From Paenibacillus nasutitermitis (GTDB lineage: Bacteria > Bacillota > Bacilli > Paenibacillales > Paenibacillaceae): DNA of 64,000 nucleotides. Location of the stretch: positions 1,240,001-1,304,000 of the forward strand of contig NZ_BMHP01000003.1 of the NCBI RefSeq assembly GCF_014641075.1, given 5' to 3'. The position numbers and the translations under genes are program-made. Shown here in pieces: positions 50,699-59,831 of this stretch (positions within the stretch are counted from its first letter, which is position 1; every line of letters begins with the position of its first letter). Below the pieces are notes generated by a model. It saw only the letters and a program-made list of their open reading frames with translations. It did no database searches and was not told where the DNA came from.

Positions 50699-52663
50699 CT
50701 AATATTTATCACTTACGATTTTATAATAGATATTCGTGGATGAGACATAGAACAGCAAATAAATTAAGAAGTAGACGCCCATGATGCCCCAGACCACGCC
50801 TGTAAGTCCGGGGAAATCCTGCACGGAATCAAGAATGTAATAATTGATTATAAACCAGCTATGCAATACGCCAAGCACAATTGGCGGCAAAAATACGAAC
50901 AGCAACTGCTTGCGGATCACGCTTTTCATTTGCCGGTTATCAACGCCCATTTTCCGCAGAATCGCGTACTGCAGCTTTTCATCGGTCGCTTCGCGCAATT
51001 GCTTGAAATAAATGACACTGGCTAGCGCGAAGATCGCAATAAGCGCTAGGAACCCGCTGGCGAACAGCATCAAGGATGAGCCTTCGATCTGCTTGGAATA
51101 CACATCCGCGAACGAGGAGTAATAAGCTCCCGACGTCTGTATGACTATGACGTGTACTTGCTTCGAGAGCTCCTCCGCGTTTTTGACGTCGCCAATCCCG
51201 TAGATTTCAAATGACCGGGTGTCCGCATGAGCGGACAAGTCTTGATACGCTGCATCGGAAATCACGAACACTGCTGGCTTATTGATCATTGAAAGCACTG
51301 GGTCCGAAGCCCATCCGAGATACGCATAATCTTTTTTCTCGGTCAACTTGAATGTCGTTTCCGTATCCGTCTTGACTGTGAAGCTGGGCTGCTCTCCCGG
51401 TGTATACCGTGTTGGAAAGTCCGATCCTTGCGAAAGAGATACCGCTTCATTCCCTTGCAGCTTTACGCTTTGTTTATGGCCCCGCTTCTCGATCAGTTCG
51501 TTGTAGGTCCGCTGGGATACAAGCAGGATATCGGATGTGTAATATTCTGGATTGTCCACAGCCATATTCATATCAGTTACCGGTGAGGCCACTAAACCCT
51601 CATGCGTCAGATGAAAGGTAATCTTGTGCTTTGAGCTTTTGATCAAGTCATCGATTTTAGCATTCGTTTCTTTTTCCATTGACTGAAATGCTATATCGTT
51701 CGGCAGATTCATCTCCACCGCGTCAAACTGTACCTTATAGTTGACGGTCATGAAGCACATTAACATCATGATTGCTGCACTGAATAAGGAAATAAACGTT
51801 AGATTCAAGGTGTTGCCCCTGATTTGAAAACGCAGTGAAGAGGTCCACAATACGGTATTGCCTTCATGATAGCTCTTGCGACGGCTTAACGCCCGAAGCA
51901 GCCACCCTGCGAATTGACGGAAAAATAAGTACGTTCCGCCAATAACTCCAATAGTCACGGCAATCATACTCGAAGTTGCGTAATCCTGCCAGAAAACGGA
52001 TCCCTTTCCGCTGCTGATCAAAGCGAAAGCTACGCCGAGTAGAAGTAAAGAGAGCAGCGCCATAACAGCGGAGACCCGCACGGGCTTCTCTGACCTCTGC
52101 TTGGCATGAAACAATTCCGTAAGCTGCACTCGGTTCACCATCATATAGCTTTGTACGCTGATGACGAGGGCCAGTAAGAAAAACAATCCTACTGTGGAAA
52201 GTATGGCTTGTATAGGGAATGATAACGAAATGACCTGATCATACTGCATGAGGTTCATTAGCAGCATCCCGAAAAGCTTAGACAGCAAACCTCCCAGCAG
52301 TACCCCTGTGACCAGAGAAATCGAGCTTATAAACAGCGTTTCATAGAATACCATCACCGTAATTTGACGTTCACTTAAGCCGTACAGCAGATACATTCCG
52401 AACTCTTTTTTACGCTGCCTCATAAAGAACGAGTTGGCATACAGAATGAAGAAAATGATGAATATAAAGACGACTACTGACGCAATGGCTACACCCGTTT
52501 GGAAGTTTTTGCGGTTTTGCAGCGCATCCATAATATCTTCGTTATACATGAGAGACGAGAACGTGAATTGAATGATGACACCCATGATCATTGAGAATAA
52601 ATAAAGGGTATAGAGACGAAAATTACGCTTTACGTTCCGGATCGTTAAATCGAGCAGACTCAT
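50699..52663 (-). CDS. Bce-type ABC transporter permease
   Basis: A 654-residue FtsX-family permease with ten predicted membrane segments: one N-terminal, groups near 55-300, a large extracellular loop (about 305-515) and three at the C terminus. The layout is that of BceB/VraG. Typical segments are NSFFMRQRKKEFGMYLLYGL and EKLQYAILRKMGVDNRQM. The large extracellular domain is where such transporters contact peptide antibiotics or lipid II-cycle targets. Its start overlaps the ATPase stop by four bases (ATGA), so the two are translated together. Confidence 0.9.
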   Translation of the reverse strand: MSLLDLTIRNVKRNFRLYTLYLFSMIMGVIIQFTFSSLMYNEDIMDALQNRKNFQTGVAIASVVVFIFIIFFILYANSFFMRQRKKEFGMYLLYGLSERQITVMVFYETLFISSISLVTGVLLGGLLSKLFGMLLMNLMQYDQVISLSFPIQAILSTVGLFFLLALVISVQSYMMVNRVQLTELFHAKQRSEKPVRVSAVMALLSLLLLGVAFALISSGKGSVFWQDYATSSMIAVTIGVIGGTYLFFRQFAGWLLRALSRRKSYHEGNTVLWTSSLRFQIRGNTLNLTFISLFSAAIMMLMCFMTVNYKVQFDAVEMNLPNDIAFQSMEKETNAKIDDLIKSSKHKITFHLTHEGLVASPVTDMNMAVDNPEYYTSDILLVSQRTYNELIEKRGHKQSVKLQGNEAVSLSQGSDFPTRYTPGEQPSFTVKTDTETTFKLTEKKDYAYLGWASDPVLSMINKPAVFVISDAAYQDLSAHADTRSFEIYGIGDVKNAEELSKQVHVIVIQTSGAYYSSFADVYSKQIEGSSLMLFASGFLALIAIFALASVIYFKQLREATDEKLQYAILRKMGVDNRQMKSVIRKQLLFVFLPPIVLGVLHSWFIINYYILDSVQDFPGLTGVVWGIMGVYFLIYLLFYVSSTNIYYKIVSDKY

Positions 52664-53406
52664 CGCGGGTTGCCCCCCATAAGACTTTGGGTTTCCAAAA
52701 TACGATCGTAGAATGCCTTCTGGGTCTGATCACCGGCATACAGCTCATTTACAATGCCCCCATCGCGCAGAAAAATGACTCTTTTGCAATAGCTCGCGGC
52801 ATAGATATCATGAGTAACCATCATAATCGTCGTGCCAAAAGCTTCATTTAGGCCTACCAGCTGCTCCAGCAATTGAGTCGCAGATCGTGAATCAAGCGCT
52901 CCTGTCGGCTCATCCGCGAATACAATTGCCGGTTTCGTAATGATAGCCCGTGCCGAGGCTGCCCGCTGTTTTTGCCCGCCTGAAATTTCATTCGGATACT
53001 TATGCAAGATTTCCTCAATATTGAGCGCCTGCAGAATGTGCATCAACCTTGCTTCCATCTCCTCGGACTTGAACTTGCGCAACGAGAGCGGCAGCAAAAT
53101 ATTTTCTTTCACCGTTAATGTATCCAACAAGTTATAATCTTGAAAAATAAATCCCATACGCTCCTGCCGAAATTGCCGTAGCGAGCTTCTATTCATATCC
53201 AGCAGCGGCTTCCCCTCCAGCCACACCTCACCGCCGGTAAATTGATCAATCGTAGATAACACATTCATCAGCGTGGATTTCCCTGACCCCGAAGGCCCCA
53301 TAACCGCTGTAAGTTCTCCGGTCTCAATTACCACATCGATATTTTTGAGTACTGCTGTCGTTCCATAATTTTTGGATAAATTTTTGGTTTGAATGACGTT
53401 TCCCAT
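52660..53406 (-). CDS. Bce-type ABC transporter ATP-binding protein
   Basis: The ATG at 53406 has GGGGAGG nine bases upstream and gives 248 residues; the open frame extends 31 codons further but without a ribosome site. Walker A (GPSGSGKST), Q-loop (FIFQDYNLLD), signature (ISGGQKQR), Walker B (IVFADEPTGALD) and the H-loop (VTHD) are all present. It is the ATPase partner of the downstream permease, and close to BceA/VraF. Expression probably depends on the response regulator encoded at 48992. Confidence 0.92.
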   Translation of the reverse strand: MGNVIQTKNLSKNYGTTAVLKNIDVVIETGELTAVMGPSGSGKSTLMNVLSTIDQFTGGEVWLEGKPLLDMNRSSLRQFRQERMGFIFQDYNLLDTLTVKENILLPLSLRKFKSEEMEARLMHILQALNIEEILHKYPNEISGGQKQRAASARAIITKPAIVFADEPTGALDSRSATQLLEQLVGLNEAFGTTIMMVTHDIYAASYCKRVIFLRDGGIVNELYAGDQTQKAFYDRILETQSLMGGNPR

Positions 53407-53434
53407 ACTCTTTGTCCTCCCCTTCCTGTTACTC

Positions 53435-53499
53435 ACTATAGCCACATTTTGCAACAACATCCATAGAAGTAACACAAGGTAACGTGACGTTTTTGTCAC
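53435..53499 (-). promoter_or_regulatory. Promoter and inverted-repeat operator of Bce-like ABC genes
   Basis: GTGACGTTTTTGTCAC (53484-53499) is an inverted repeat with 5-base arms and a 6-base centre. A -10 box TATAGT (53435-53440) lies 43 bases below it, with a weak -35 (TGGATG) 17 bases above the -10. An inverted repeat just above a poor -35 is the layout expected for activation by a BceR-like regulator. Binding is inferred. Confidence 0.55.
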
Positions 53500-53666
53500 T
53501 AACAGTACAGCAATTCCATAACAATATCCTGAAGCAACCCACCACTTCTCATCTCAATCCGACCGCAAAACTTGCCCCTACTTGTGATACGGTTATCCGT
53601 ATCATTCTAACAACGAATTTTGTTAAACATGAACAGAATAAGAGCGCCACCTAAAAGGCAAGCGCT

Positions 53667-53951
53667 CTACACCTTCAATAAATAATACCAGTTCTCTGGA
53701 AATCCAATCATTGCTTTGTCTACTTCGGTATACTCATCTATATGCGTTCTTAGTCTCTCAACCCGTCTGTACCAATATGTATTGTCATTAATCATATGTT
53801 TAACAACAAACACCGTTGTAAATACCTTGTAGTTATATGGGATTACCTTATGATCACGAGTAAATAATTTAACGGGTCTATCGGCGAAAAAAGTCGGCCT
53901 TTTTATTGATTTTCCGTATTGAGTTAACCGGCACGTTATCATAATCCCCAA
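53667..53951 (-). pseudogene. C-terminal fragment resembling Abi (abortive infection) family protein
   Basis: Ninety-four codons. The second half (YNYKVFTTVFVVKHMI, YWYRRVERLRTHIDEY, KAMIGFPENWYYLLKV) matches the end of Abi_2/AbiD-AbiF type HEPN proteins, which finish with a GFPxxW block. A complete protein would be about 300 residues and carry the N-terminal helices and the RxxxxxH motif, so this is probably a truncated relic. No clear ribosome site precedes the ATG. Confidence 0.55.
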
Positions 53952-54135
53952 GCTTCATCCTGTCAAGAGATAATGTGTGAATGATCGAAAAAGCGGGGGG
54001 ACCCCACTACTGGTTTCGAAATAGGAATGAATTTCCGAGAATGAGAAGCAATTTCGTTTTTTCCAATTCATCCAGTTTCACGTAAAATTTCTCTTGAGGT
54101 CAATCGAAGAGGATAGACAGAAAAGGAGGGTCTGC

Positions 54136-54375
54136 ATGAACAGAGTGGACATAATCAGATTTATGCTCCTTTACGGTAAAGCGCCCGAAGCAGAATGCTA
54201 CGGGTACATGGAGTTGAATCGGGATGGCAATATGATTGCGCTCTACAATAGGTATGGCGAGGAAATAGACATGTATGGCGGACATGAATTCGTCAGGGTA
54301 CGGACACTTGGCAAATTCGATGACGAAGACCGCGATCATTTTTATTCCTTGTTAGAAAGCGATGGTGTAGGATGA
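54136..54375 (+). CDS. Small hypothetical protein (79 aa)
   Basis: The ATG at 54136 has AAGGAGG six bases upstream; the frame is open 14 codons earlier. The protein is acidic, rich in Tyr/Asp/Glu (LYGKAPEAECYGYMELN, YGGHEFVRVRTLGKFDDED), with no membrane segment or known motif. It lies 65 bases before the DHA2 exporter gene on the same strand. Function not recognised. Confidence 0.6.
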   Translation: MNRVDIIRFMLLYGKAPEAECYGYMELNRDGNMIALYNRYGEEIDMYGGHEFVRVRTLGKFDDEDRDHFYSLLESDGVG

Positions 54376-54440
54376 CTTGCACGACAGGTCGGCCATTGGG
54401 TGTCAAGGACAGAACGAAAAGAGCGTTCGGGAGGTAGAAG

Positions 54441-55916
54441 ATGAACGAGCAGGTTCGCGAAGCAATTGGATTGAAGAGAGGGCCGATGTTAGCCGCGCTG
54501 CTCATAGGCGCATTTGTTGCTTTTCTTAGCGAAAATTTACTTACCAATGCGTTCCCTGGATTGATGCGGGAATTCAACGTTTCTGCTTCGACTATACAAT
54601 GGTTATCGACGGGTTATATGCTCGTGATCGGCGTACTGGTGCCGGTGACCGCATTGCTGCAGCAGTGGTTCACGACTCGCCAGATGTTTATGTCTTCGAT
54701 GGCGCTATTTTTAGCCGGCACCTGCTTGTGTGCAGGATCCCCGGGATTCGAAATTTTGCTGATGGGCAGGGTCGTTCAAGCTTGCGGGACAGGATTATTG
54801 GTCCCGTTGATGATAAATACGATTCTTGCCCTCTATCCTCCGGAACGCAGGGGGGCTGCCATGGGTCTCATGGGGCTTGTCATCATGGTCGCCCCTGTCA
54901 TCGGGCCAGCTTTGTCGGGGTTGGTTATCGATACCTTACACTGGCGATGGCTGTTCTACATGGTGATTCCTGTCGCATTGTTTTCGATTATTTATGCATT
55001 CATTTATTTAAAAAATGTTACAGAAATAACCAAGCCAAGGGTCGATCTTTTATCCATTGTTATGTCAACCGTCGGGTTTGGTTGTGTCACCTACGGTTTC
55101 AGCCAGACTGCTGTCTGGGCTGGTCCTGGGAGTTACAGTTTGTTTGCCATAGGCGGCCTCTTCTTGCTCTTGCTTATTTGGCGGCAGCTCAAGATTAAAG
55201 AGCCTCTGATTGATCTTTCCGTATTCCGGTATCCCGCTTTTTCTTTGGTAGCGGTATTGATAGTAGTGCTGATGATGGTTTTATTCGCCACCACGACATT
55301 GCTGCCGATCTATATGCAGGATGTGATGCAGTTGACAGCATTCGCGACAGGCTTACTTCTGATGCCAGGCTGCATTTTAAACGCAATAATGATGCCTGTG
55401 ACGGGAAAATTATTCGATAAATTCGGACCGAGATTCGTCATAATGCCCGGACTGGTCATGATCGCCCTATCACTGTGGCTGTTTGACGGTATCGACAGCG
55501 ATACAACCCGAGGCTCCGTTCTGTTCAATCATGTCCTCTTATTCTTAGGCATATCGTTTGTCGTCATGCCGGCTCAGACGGCAGGAATGAATCAACTTCC
55601 GCGTCACCTGGTCCCCCATGGCACAGCCATATACAATACGCTCCAACAGATTGCTGGGGGAATTGGCATCGCTTTGTTCGTCGGCATCATGTCGTCCGGA
55701 GCCAATCGTTATCTTCACCATTCGCTCGATCCCACTGCGTTTCAAAATAAAACACAAAGTATCGTTGCCGGTTTGCAAACGGTGTTTGGGATTGAATTTA
55801 TTCTCGCAATAATTGTTTTGGTACTGGGCTGGTTTATAAATGGCCGTCTTTGTCCCGATTTTTCTCAAAAGAAAGAACCCAAAAACCATGAGAGCAGAAG
55901 CAACGGGGCACGTTAG
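54441..55916 (+). CDS. MFS multidrug exporter, DHA2 (EmrB/QacA-like) type
   Basis: A 491-residue protein with fourteen predicted membrane segments. DHA2 features are FNVSASTIQWLSTGYMLV in helix 2, GRVVQACGTGLLVPLM in helix 4, and the helix 5 motif with GPALSGLVIDTLHWRWLFY. The ATG has GGGAGG upstream. Such exporters expel drugs or dyes by proton antiport. No regulator gene is adjacent, but a TetR-like operator palindrome lies just downstream. Confidence 0.9.
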   Translation: MNEQVREAIGLKRGPMLAALLIGAFVAFLSENLLTNAFPGLMREFNVSASTIQWLSTGYMLVIGVLVPVTALLQQWFTTRQMFMSSMALFLAGTCLCAGSPGFEILLMGRVVQACGTGLLVPLMINTILALYPPERRGAAMGLMGLVIMVAPVIGPALSGLVIDTLHWRWLFYMVIPVALFSIIYAFIYLKNVTEITKPRVDLLSIVMSTVGFGCVTYGFSQTAVWAGPGSYSLFAIGGLFLLLLIWRQLKIKEPLIDLSVFRYPAFSLVAVLIVVLMMVLFATTTLLPIYMQDVMQLTAFATGLLLMPGCILNAIMMPVTGKLFDKFGPRFVIMPGLVMIALSLWLFDGIDSDTTRGSVLFNHVLLFLGISFVVMPAQTAGMNQLPRHLVPHGTAIYNTLQQIAGGIGIALFVGIMSSGANRYLHHSLDPTAFQNKTQSIVAGLQTVFGIEFILAIIVLVLGWFINGRLCPDFSQKKEPKNHESRSNGAR

Positions 55917-55954
55917 CCTCTCTAAGGCATAACCGGTCATGCAGGAGAATCTCG

Positions 55955-55975
55955 CCGACTATACCGAATAGTCGG
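55955..55975. promoter_or_regulatory. TetR-type operator-like palindrome
   Basis: CCGACTAT (55955-55962) and ATAGTCGG (55968-55975) are exact complements, five bases apart. A third half-site (GACCG/CGGTC) overlaps, giving the ACCGACTATTCGGT form often bound by TetR/AcrR proteins. No TetR gene is next to it, so it may be left from a lost repressor gene. Confidence 0.45.
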
Positions 55976-56072
55976 TCAAGACGAAAAAATTACGTGTCTT
56001 GTTAGTTGGGTGACTTTGCAACTCATAACTAATAATGGCTTCAGTTAGTTCTTGTTCATAAAGGTGAACGAG

Positions 56073-56438
56073 TTATTTAGTGGAAAGGTCATCAATCGCT
56101 TGAATGGTTAATTCCAACGCTTTCATTCTTCTTTCTAAAAGCGTTCTTTGGGGACTACCAGTCTTTGACTTCGCATAACTGTTTTCAATTGTTGGAGATA
56201 AACCAGTAATAACATTGCGAGCTTCTGCCAACTCTTCCCGGGTGTAAGGATGGGGTTTCTGATTCCAAATGTTTTCCAGCACGGCTAAGCCGATGTAAAC
56301 AGCTTTGAGTCGTTTCTTTACCAGGGTAGTATTTGCGCCATTTTGAGTCATCTGGGACAAGGCATTCTCGAGTTTACTGATTGTCGACTGTAAAGACTTT
56401 ATGGATTCCAATTTATCTACATTCGATACGTCTTCCAT
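56073..56438 (-). CDS. Small helical hypothetical protein
   Basis: The ATG at 56438 has GAAAGGA about ten bases upstream and gives 121 residues; the ATG at 56447 is too close to that site. The protein is almost entirely helical and basic, with two related helix pairs: TLVKKRLKAVYIGLAVLENIW, and TLLERRMKALELTIQAIDDL near the end, each preceded by a polar stretch. Similar short coiled-coil proteins are scattered in Bacillales without known function. Confidence 0.6.
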   Translation of the reverse strand: MEDVSNVDKLESIKSLQSTISKLENALSQMTQNGANTTLVKKRLKAVYIGLAVLENIWNQKPHPYTREELAEARNVITGLSPTIENSYAKSKTGSPQRTLLERRMKALELTIQAIDDLSTK

Positions 56439-56759
56439 GGTAGTCATGTCCTTTCTTCGTTTCTGAACTTTTCTCCTTATAAGAACTCCCTTTCATGCGT
56501 CACATTTAATTCTACAACATTTAAGCAAGTGCTAAGGTACGACCATCCTATCCCTTTGATTTCGCAGTATCTATTAAAATAAAGTTTAGACTACGTACTT
56601 TAATGTTTTTCTACAAGGATGAGGTTTAAATAAGTTTCCAAAGGCCTTGCTCCTAAATACCTTGATAATTATTTGGCTTGGTTCTTGTTTGTAGATTGTC
56701 ACCCAATTCCATGAGATAATTAGTAAGAAAGCACTTTCATATAGATGGGGTGTGAAACT

Positions 56760-57191
56760 TTGGCTCATAATCTCGCGGCTGGAATAGTGGTCTTAAAAGA
56801 CGATGCGGTTCTATTAGTAAAGGATAAATATGGCTGGGGTTTGCCGAAAGGCTCAACCGAAATGGGTGAAACATTCTCCCAAGCTGCGGAAAGAGAAGCA
56901 CACGAGGAGACAGGGCTTAAAATAGTCGCTGGAGATGTTGCTTTTGTTACGGAATATACTTCGAAAAAATATGGACTGTATCTCCAAGTTTATTATACGG
57001 GCAGCTTGCCTTCAGAACAAAATGAAATTGAAGAACGTGACGATGATATAATTGAGATGCAGTTTGTAAATATTAAGGATTTACGCAATTTTATAAAATT
57101 TCTCCCGTGGGTAATACCGTTGGAAACTTGGATTCAAAATAGAGAATTGAAATATCATTCATTCGATTTAGATGTTCAAGGGTTTTTATAA
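56760..57191 (+). CDS. Nudix hydrolase
   Basis: A TTG at 56760 with GGGGTG upstream gives 143 residues; an ATG at 56745 lies over that site. The complete Nudix box is present (GSTEMGETFSQAAEREAHEE then TGL; G-x5-E-x7-REUxEExGU), so a metal-dependent pyrophosphohydrolase acting on a nucleotide diphosphate derivative is expected. The aromatic segment FLPWVIPLETW at the C terminus is not diagnostic. Confidence 0.85.
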   Translation: MAHNLAAGIVVLKDDAVLLVKDKYGWGLPKGSTEMGETFSQAAEREAHEETGLKIVAGDVAFVTEYTSKKYGLYLQVYYTGSLPSEQNEIEERDDDIIEMQFVNIKDLRNFIKFLPWVIPLETWIQNRELKYHSFDLDVQGFL

Positions 57192-57202
57192 AAGAGCCAT
57201 AT

Positions 57203-57232
57203 TAAAAAAATCCCCGCCCTGGAGGGCGAGGA
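57203..57232 (-). terminator. Intrinsic terminator of NlpC/P60 gene
   Basis: On the minus strand CCTCGCCC/GGGCGGGG (57212-57231, one G-U pair) with a four-base loop is followed by seven T. Confidence 0.85.
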
Positions 57233-57275
57233 TGACTACATATCTATGCCTGCTTGGTCAAACCGTGAAAGGGTA

Positions 57276-58301
57276 TCATAATATCCTGCGTGCTTTGACA
57301 AGGCGCTTCATCCATTTTTCATCCAGCTCCATAAAATGAACGCCCTTATCCTTTGAAAAGGTATGTAAAATGGTATTATTGCCTGCATAAATGCCGACAT
57401 GGCCAATATCCAGCCCACGGGCGCTGAAGAACAGCAGATCGCCTTTGCGCAGCTCATTTATGCCGACCTCGCGGCCCTTCTCTGCCTGATCGTAAGATAC
57501 GCGCGGAAGCTCCACGGACAATACCTCGTTAAACACACGCCGGACAAAAGAGGAACAGTCGAACGTAGCCGTTTGATCCGAAGATGCCCCAAATTCATAC
57601 GGAGTGCCCAGAAATTGTGAGCCGTACGCAATGAGCTGGTCCGCCTGATTCTCTGCCAGCTGAGGGCTGGTGTAATTGGTATACAGCGGCTTGGCCGAAA
57701 TAAACCCGATCCGTTTATCCTGCGTCTGCACCTCCAGCCAATTGCCGTCCATTTCTTTAATGACGTGAATATTCTCCCCTTTGGGCAGCATCCGGTAGAC
57801 CGGAACATCCGGCTGGGTGTTTGGGGCTGTACGAAGATTAACGCCATAACGCACCGTATTCTCAAAGCGGGCTGCAGAGGAAATCGTGATGCTGTCCGCG
57901 TAAGAATGCCACTGCACCACATTGCCTAATGTTTCGCTGATGAATCGCAAGGGGACCATGGTGACACCCTTTATGATCGCACCCGGCTTGGCGAGTGTTA
58001 CAGGGGTTTGATTATCATAGGCCGTTGTTTCCCCAATCTTGTAGACAAGCGTCTTGTCGCCCTTGGTCGCCGTGACCGTCTCTTTCCGGCTGTCCCAGGT
58101 TACCTTGGCTCCTTGTGCCTCCATTATCGAGCGCATCGGAACCAGGGTTGTTCCTCCCAGCTCAACAGGCTCCGCTGTGAACGCCAGCGGCTTGCCATCC
58201 AAGTAGACGCTGCTTGCCGCCATCGCCGTGTCCGTAGACACTGCTCCTGTCACCAGAATAGCAAGCAGCGCGGTTGATCCGGCTTTGCTGAATCTTCGCA
58301 T
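57276..58301 (-). CDS. Secreted NlpC/P60 peptidoglycan endopeptidase with copper-amine-oxidase-like and SH3 domains
   Basis: A 341-residue secreted protein. The signal peptide ends at AMAAS (28-30). Residues 33-143 are a copper amine oxidase N-terminal-like (stalk) domain with the paired VPMRSIMEAQGAKVTW and VPLRFISETLGNVVQW repeats. Residues 147-208 are a bacterial SH3 domain (VNLRTAPNTQ). Residues 215-341 are an NlpC/P60 domain with catalytic Cys249 (FDCSSF), His301 (IGHVGIY) and a third polar residue His313. It should cut D-gamma-glutamyl peptide bonds in cell-wall peptides. The ATG has GAGG upstream and the gene is followed by its own terminator. Confidence 0.92.
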   Translation of the reverse strand: MRRFSKAGSTALLAILVTGAVSTDTAMAASSVYLDGKPLAFTAEPVELGGTTLVPMRSIMEAQGAKVTWDSRKETVTATKGDKTLVYKIGETTAYDNQTPVTLAKPGAIIKGVTMVPLRFISETLGNVVQWHSYADSITISSAARFENTVRYGVNLRTAPNTQPDVPVYRMLPKGENIHVIKEMDGNWLEVQTQDKRIGFISAKPLYTNYTSPQLAENQADQLIAYGSQFLGTPYEFGASSDQTATFDCSSFVRRVFNEVLSVELPRVSYDQAEKGREVGINELRKGDLLFFSARGLDIGHVGIYAGNNTILHTFSKDKGVHFMELDEKWMKRLVKARRIL

Positions 58302-58557
58302 CCAATCATCCTCTCGTAAACCGTTATCCTTATTGGGACGCGGTTAACCAGCAATTGGTTACGATGTAAATAATGGAAATTGCAACAGATGGGAAAGTCA
58401 ACGCCATAACGGATGGAATAGAGGCAAAATGATATTGTTGCTATTAACAAAGCACTTGATTATGATCGGATTAATGGTTAACAAGACGTACGAACTTAGC
58501 CTGAGGATATGCCACTTTGGAGAATGCCTCATAAATAATGCCTAAGGAGTGGATAAA

Positions 58558-59295
58558 ATGGAGCTTATCCAACATAACGATCCAATGCCCATGTCGTTCA
58601 TGCACGCGGTTCAGGAGGGCGATGTGGACGCATTGCGCCTTCTCCTGCAGGAAATGCCCGGCCTGGCCACAAAAAGAGGATTAGACAGCAAAGGCATTGC
58701 TCGCACTGTACTGCATATTGTTACCGACTGGCCTGGATATTTCCCAAACGCCCCCATAATTGTAAAGATACTAATTGCAGCTGGAGCAGATCCAAACGCA
58801 ACAATGATTGGAGGGCAGTACTCGGAGACACCCTTGCACTGGGCGGCCAGCAGTGACGATGTGGATGTTGCGGTTGCACTGATCGATGGGGGTGCCGACA
58901 TTGAAGTGCTGGGTGGCTCAATTGGTGGCGGCACTCCCTTGGACAATGCAGTGGGTTATGGATGCTGGAACGTTGCTCGCCTATTGGTACAGCGGGGCGC
59001 TCGTGTTGACAGGCTTTGGCAGGCAGCGGCTCTGGGGATGATGTCTCGTGTAGAGGAGCTTCTAGTCAATCATTCTCCGACGGCAGTCGACATTACCGAA
59101 GCTTTCTGGCAAGCGTGCCATGGAGGCCAACGCCGTGTGGCACAGTACCTCCTTTCCCAAGGAGCCGACATCAACGGGTCTCCTGGTTACACGGAGCAAA
59201 CACCGCTCGACGCGGCACGCAGTCTCGAAACTCGGAGGGATACCTTGGCTGCCTGGCTTACAAGCGAGGGCGCTCAATCGTCGGAGCGGGGTTGA
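58558..59295 (+). CDS. Ankyrin-repeat protein
   Basis: The ATG at 58558 (TAAGGAG eight bases upstream) gives 245 residues; a GTG nine bases earlier overlaps that site. There are about five ankyrin repeats, the clearest being KILIAAGADPNATM, TPLHWAASSDDVDVAVALID with GGADIEV, TPLDNAVGYGCWNVARLLV with QRGARVD, and AFWQACHGGQRRVAQYLLSQ with GADING. No other domain or signal peptide is seen. It is a cytosolic protein-protein interaction module; partners unknown. Confidence 0.88.
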   Translation: MELIQHNDPMPMSFMHAVQEGDVDALRLLLQEMPGLATKRGLDSKGIARTVLHIVTDWPGYFPNAPIIVKILIAAGADPNATMIGGQYSETPLHWAASSDDVDVAVALIDGGADIEVLGGSIGGGTPLDNAVGYGCWNVARLLVQRGARVDRLWQAAALGMMSRVEELLVNHSPTAVDITEAFWQACHGGQRRVAQYLLSQGADINGSPGYTEQTPLDAARSLETRRDTLAAWLTSEGAQSSERG

Positions 59296-59360
59296 ACACC
59301 CACAAAACGTTATCAATGAAACGCTGCTGGATGAAGTGTCTAATATTGACGGTCATCTAA

Positions 59361-59801
59361 CTATTCAGTAAGCCAACCAGACAATACTCCTGCTCTTTTT
59401 ATTACAGCAATACGTTCTTCACGACCTTCTATTTTCTGTATCATTTCTATTGCCGTTTTAAAATTAGTAATTACATACCCTGTTGTTTCATATCCTTTTG
59501 GCATTTCAGTAAATTTCTTGACCTTAGTTAAAAAGTAAATTCTACACGAGTCGAATTCTTCCCAAAACCAACAAGCAAATGGAATTCTTTCATCGGTTAA
59601 TACAATACCCGCCTCTTCCATAGATTCACGATCCAAACCATCATTTATGGACTCATTTTTATCCAGTCTACCTCCAATCGTTGTTAATACCTTTTCATCT
59701 CTATCCCAAGTCAAAAGGATATCTCCGTTTTCTAAGATAGGTATGCAATGAACACCGCTAATGTTTTGGTCAGTAGGTATTTCTGAAATGAATGTCAACA
59801 T
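59361..59801 (-). CDS. Nudix hydrolase
   Basis: A 146-residue protein with a full Nudix box (GRLDKNESINDGLDRESMEE then AGI). The ATG has GGAGG upstream. It is only distantly similar to the Nudix gene at 56760. Its stop lies 65 bases from that of the ankyrin gene (convergent). It starts 30 bases below the deoxyribonucleotidase-like gene on the same strand, so the two may be co-transcribed. Confidence 0.85.
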   Translation of the reverse strand: MLTFISEIPTDQNISGVHCIPILENGDILLTWDRDEKVLTTIGGRLDKNESINDGLDRESMEEAGIVLTDERIPFACWFWEEFDSCRIYFLTKVKKFTEMPKGYETTGYVITNFKTAIEMIQKIEGREERIAVIKRAGVLSGWLTE

Positions 59802-59831
59802 ACTTCCACCTCCACTCCCAAGGTATTATGT

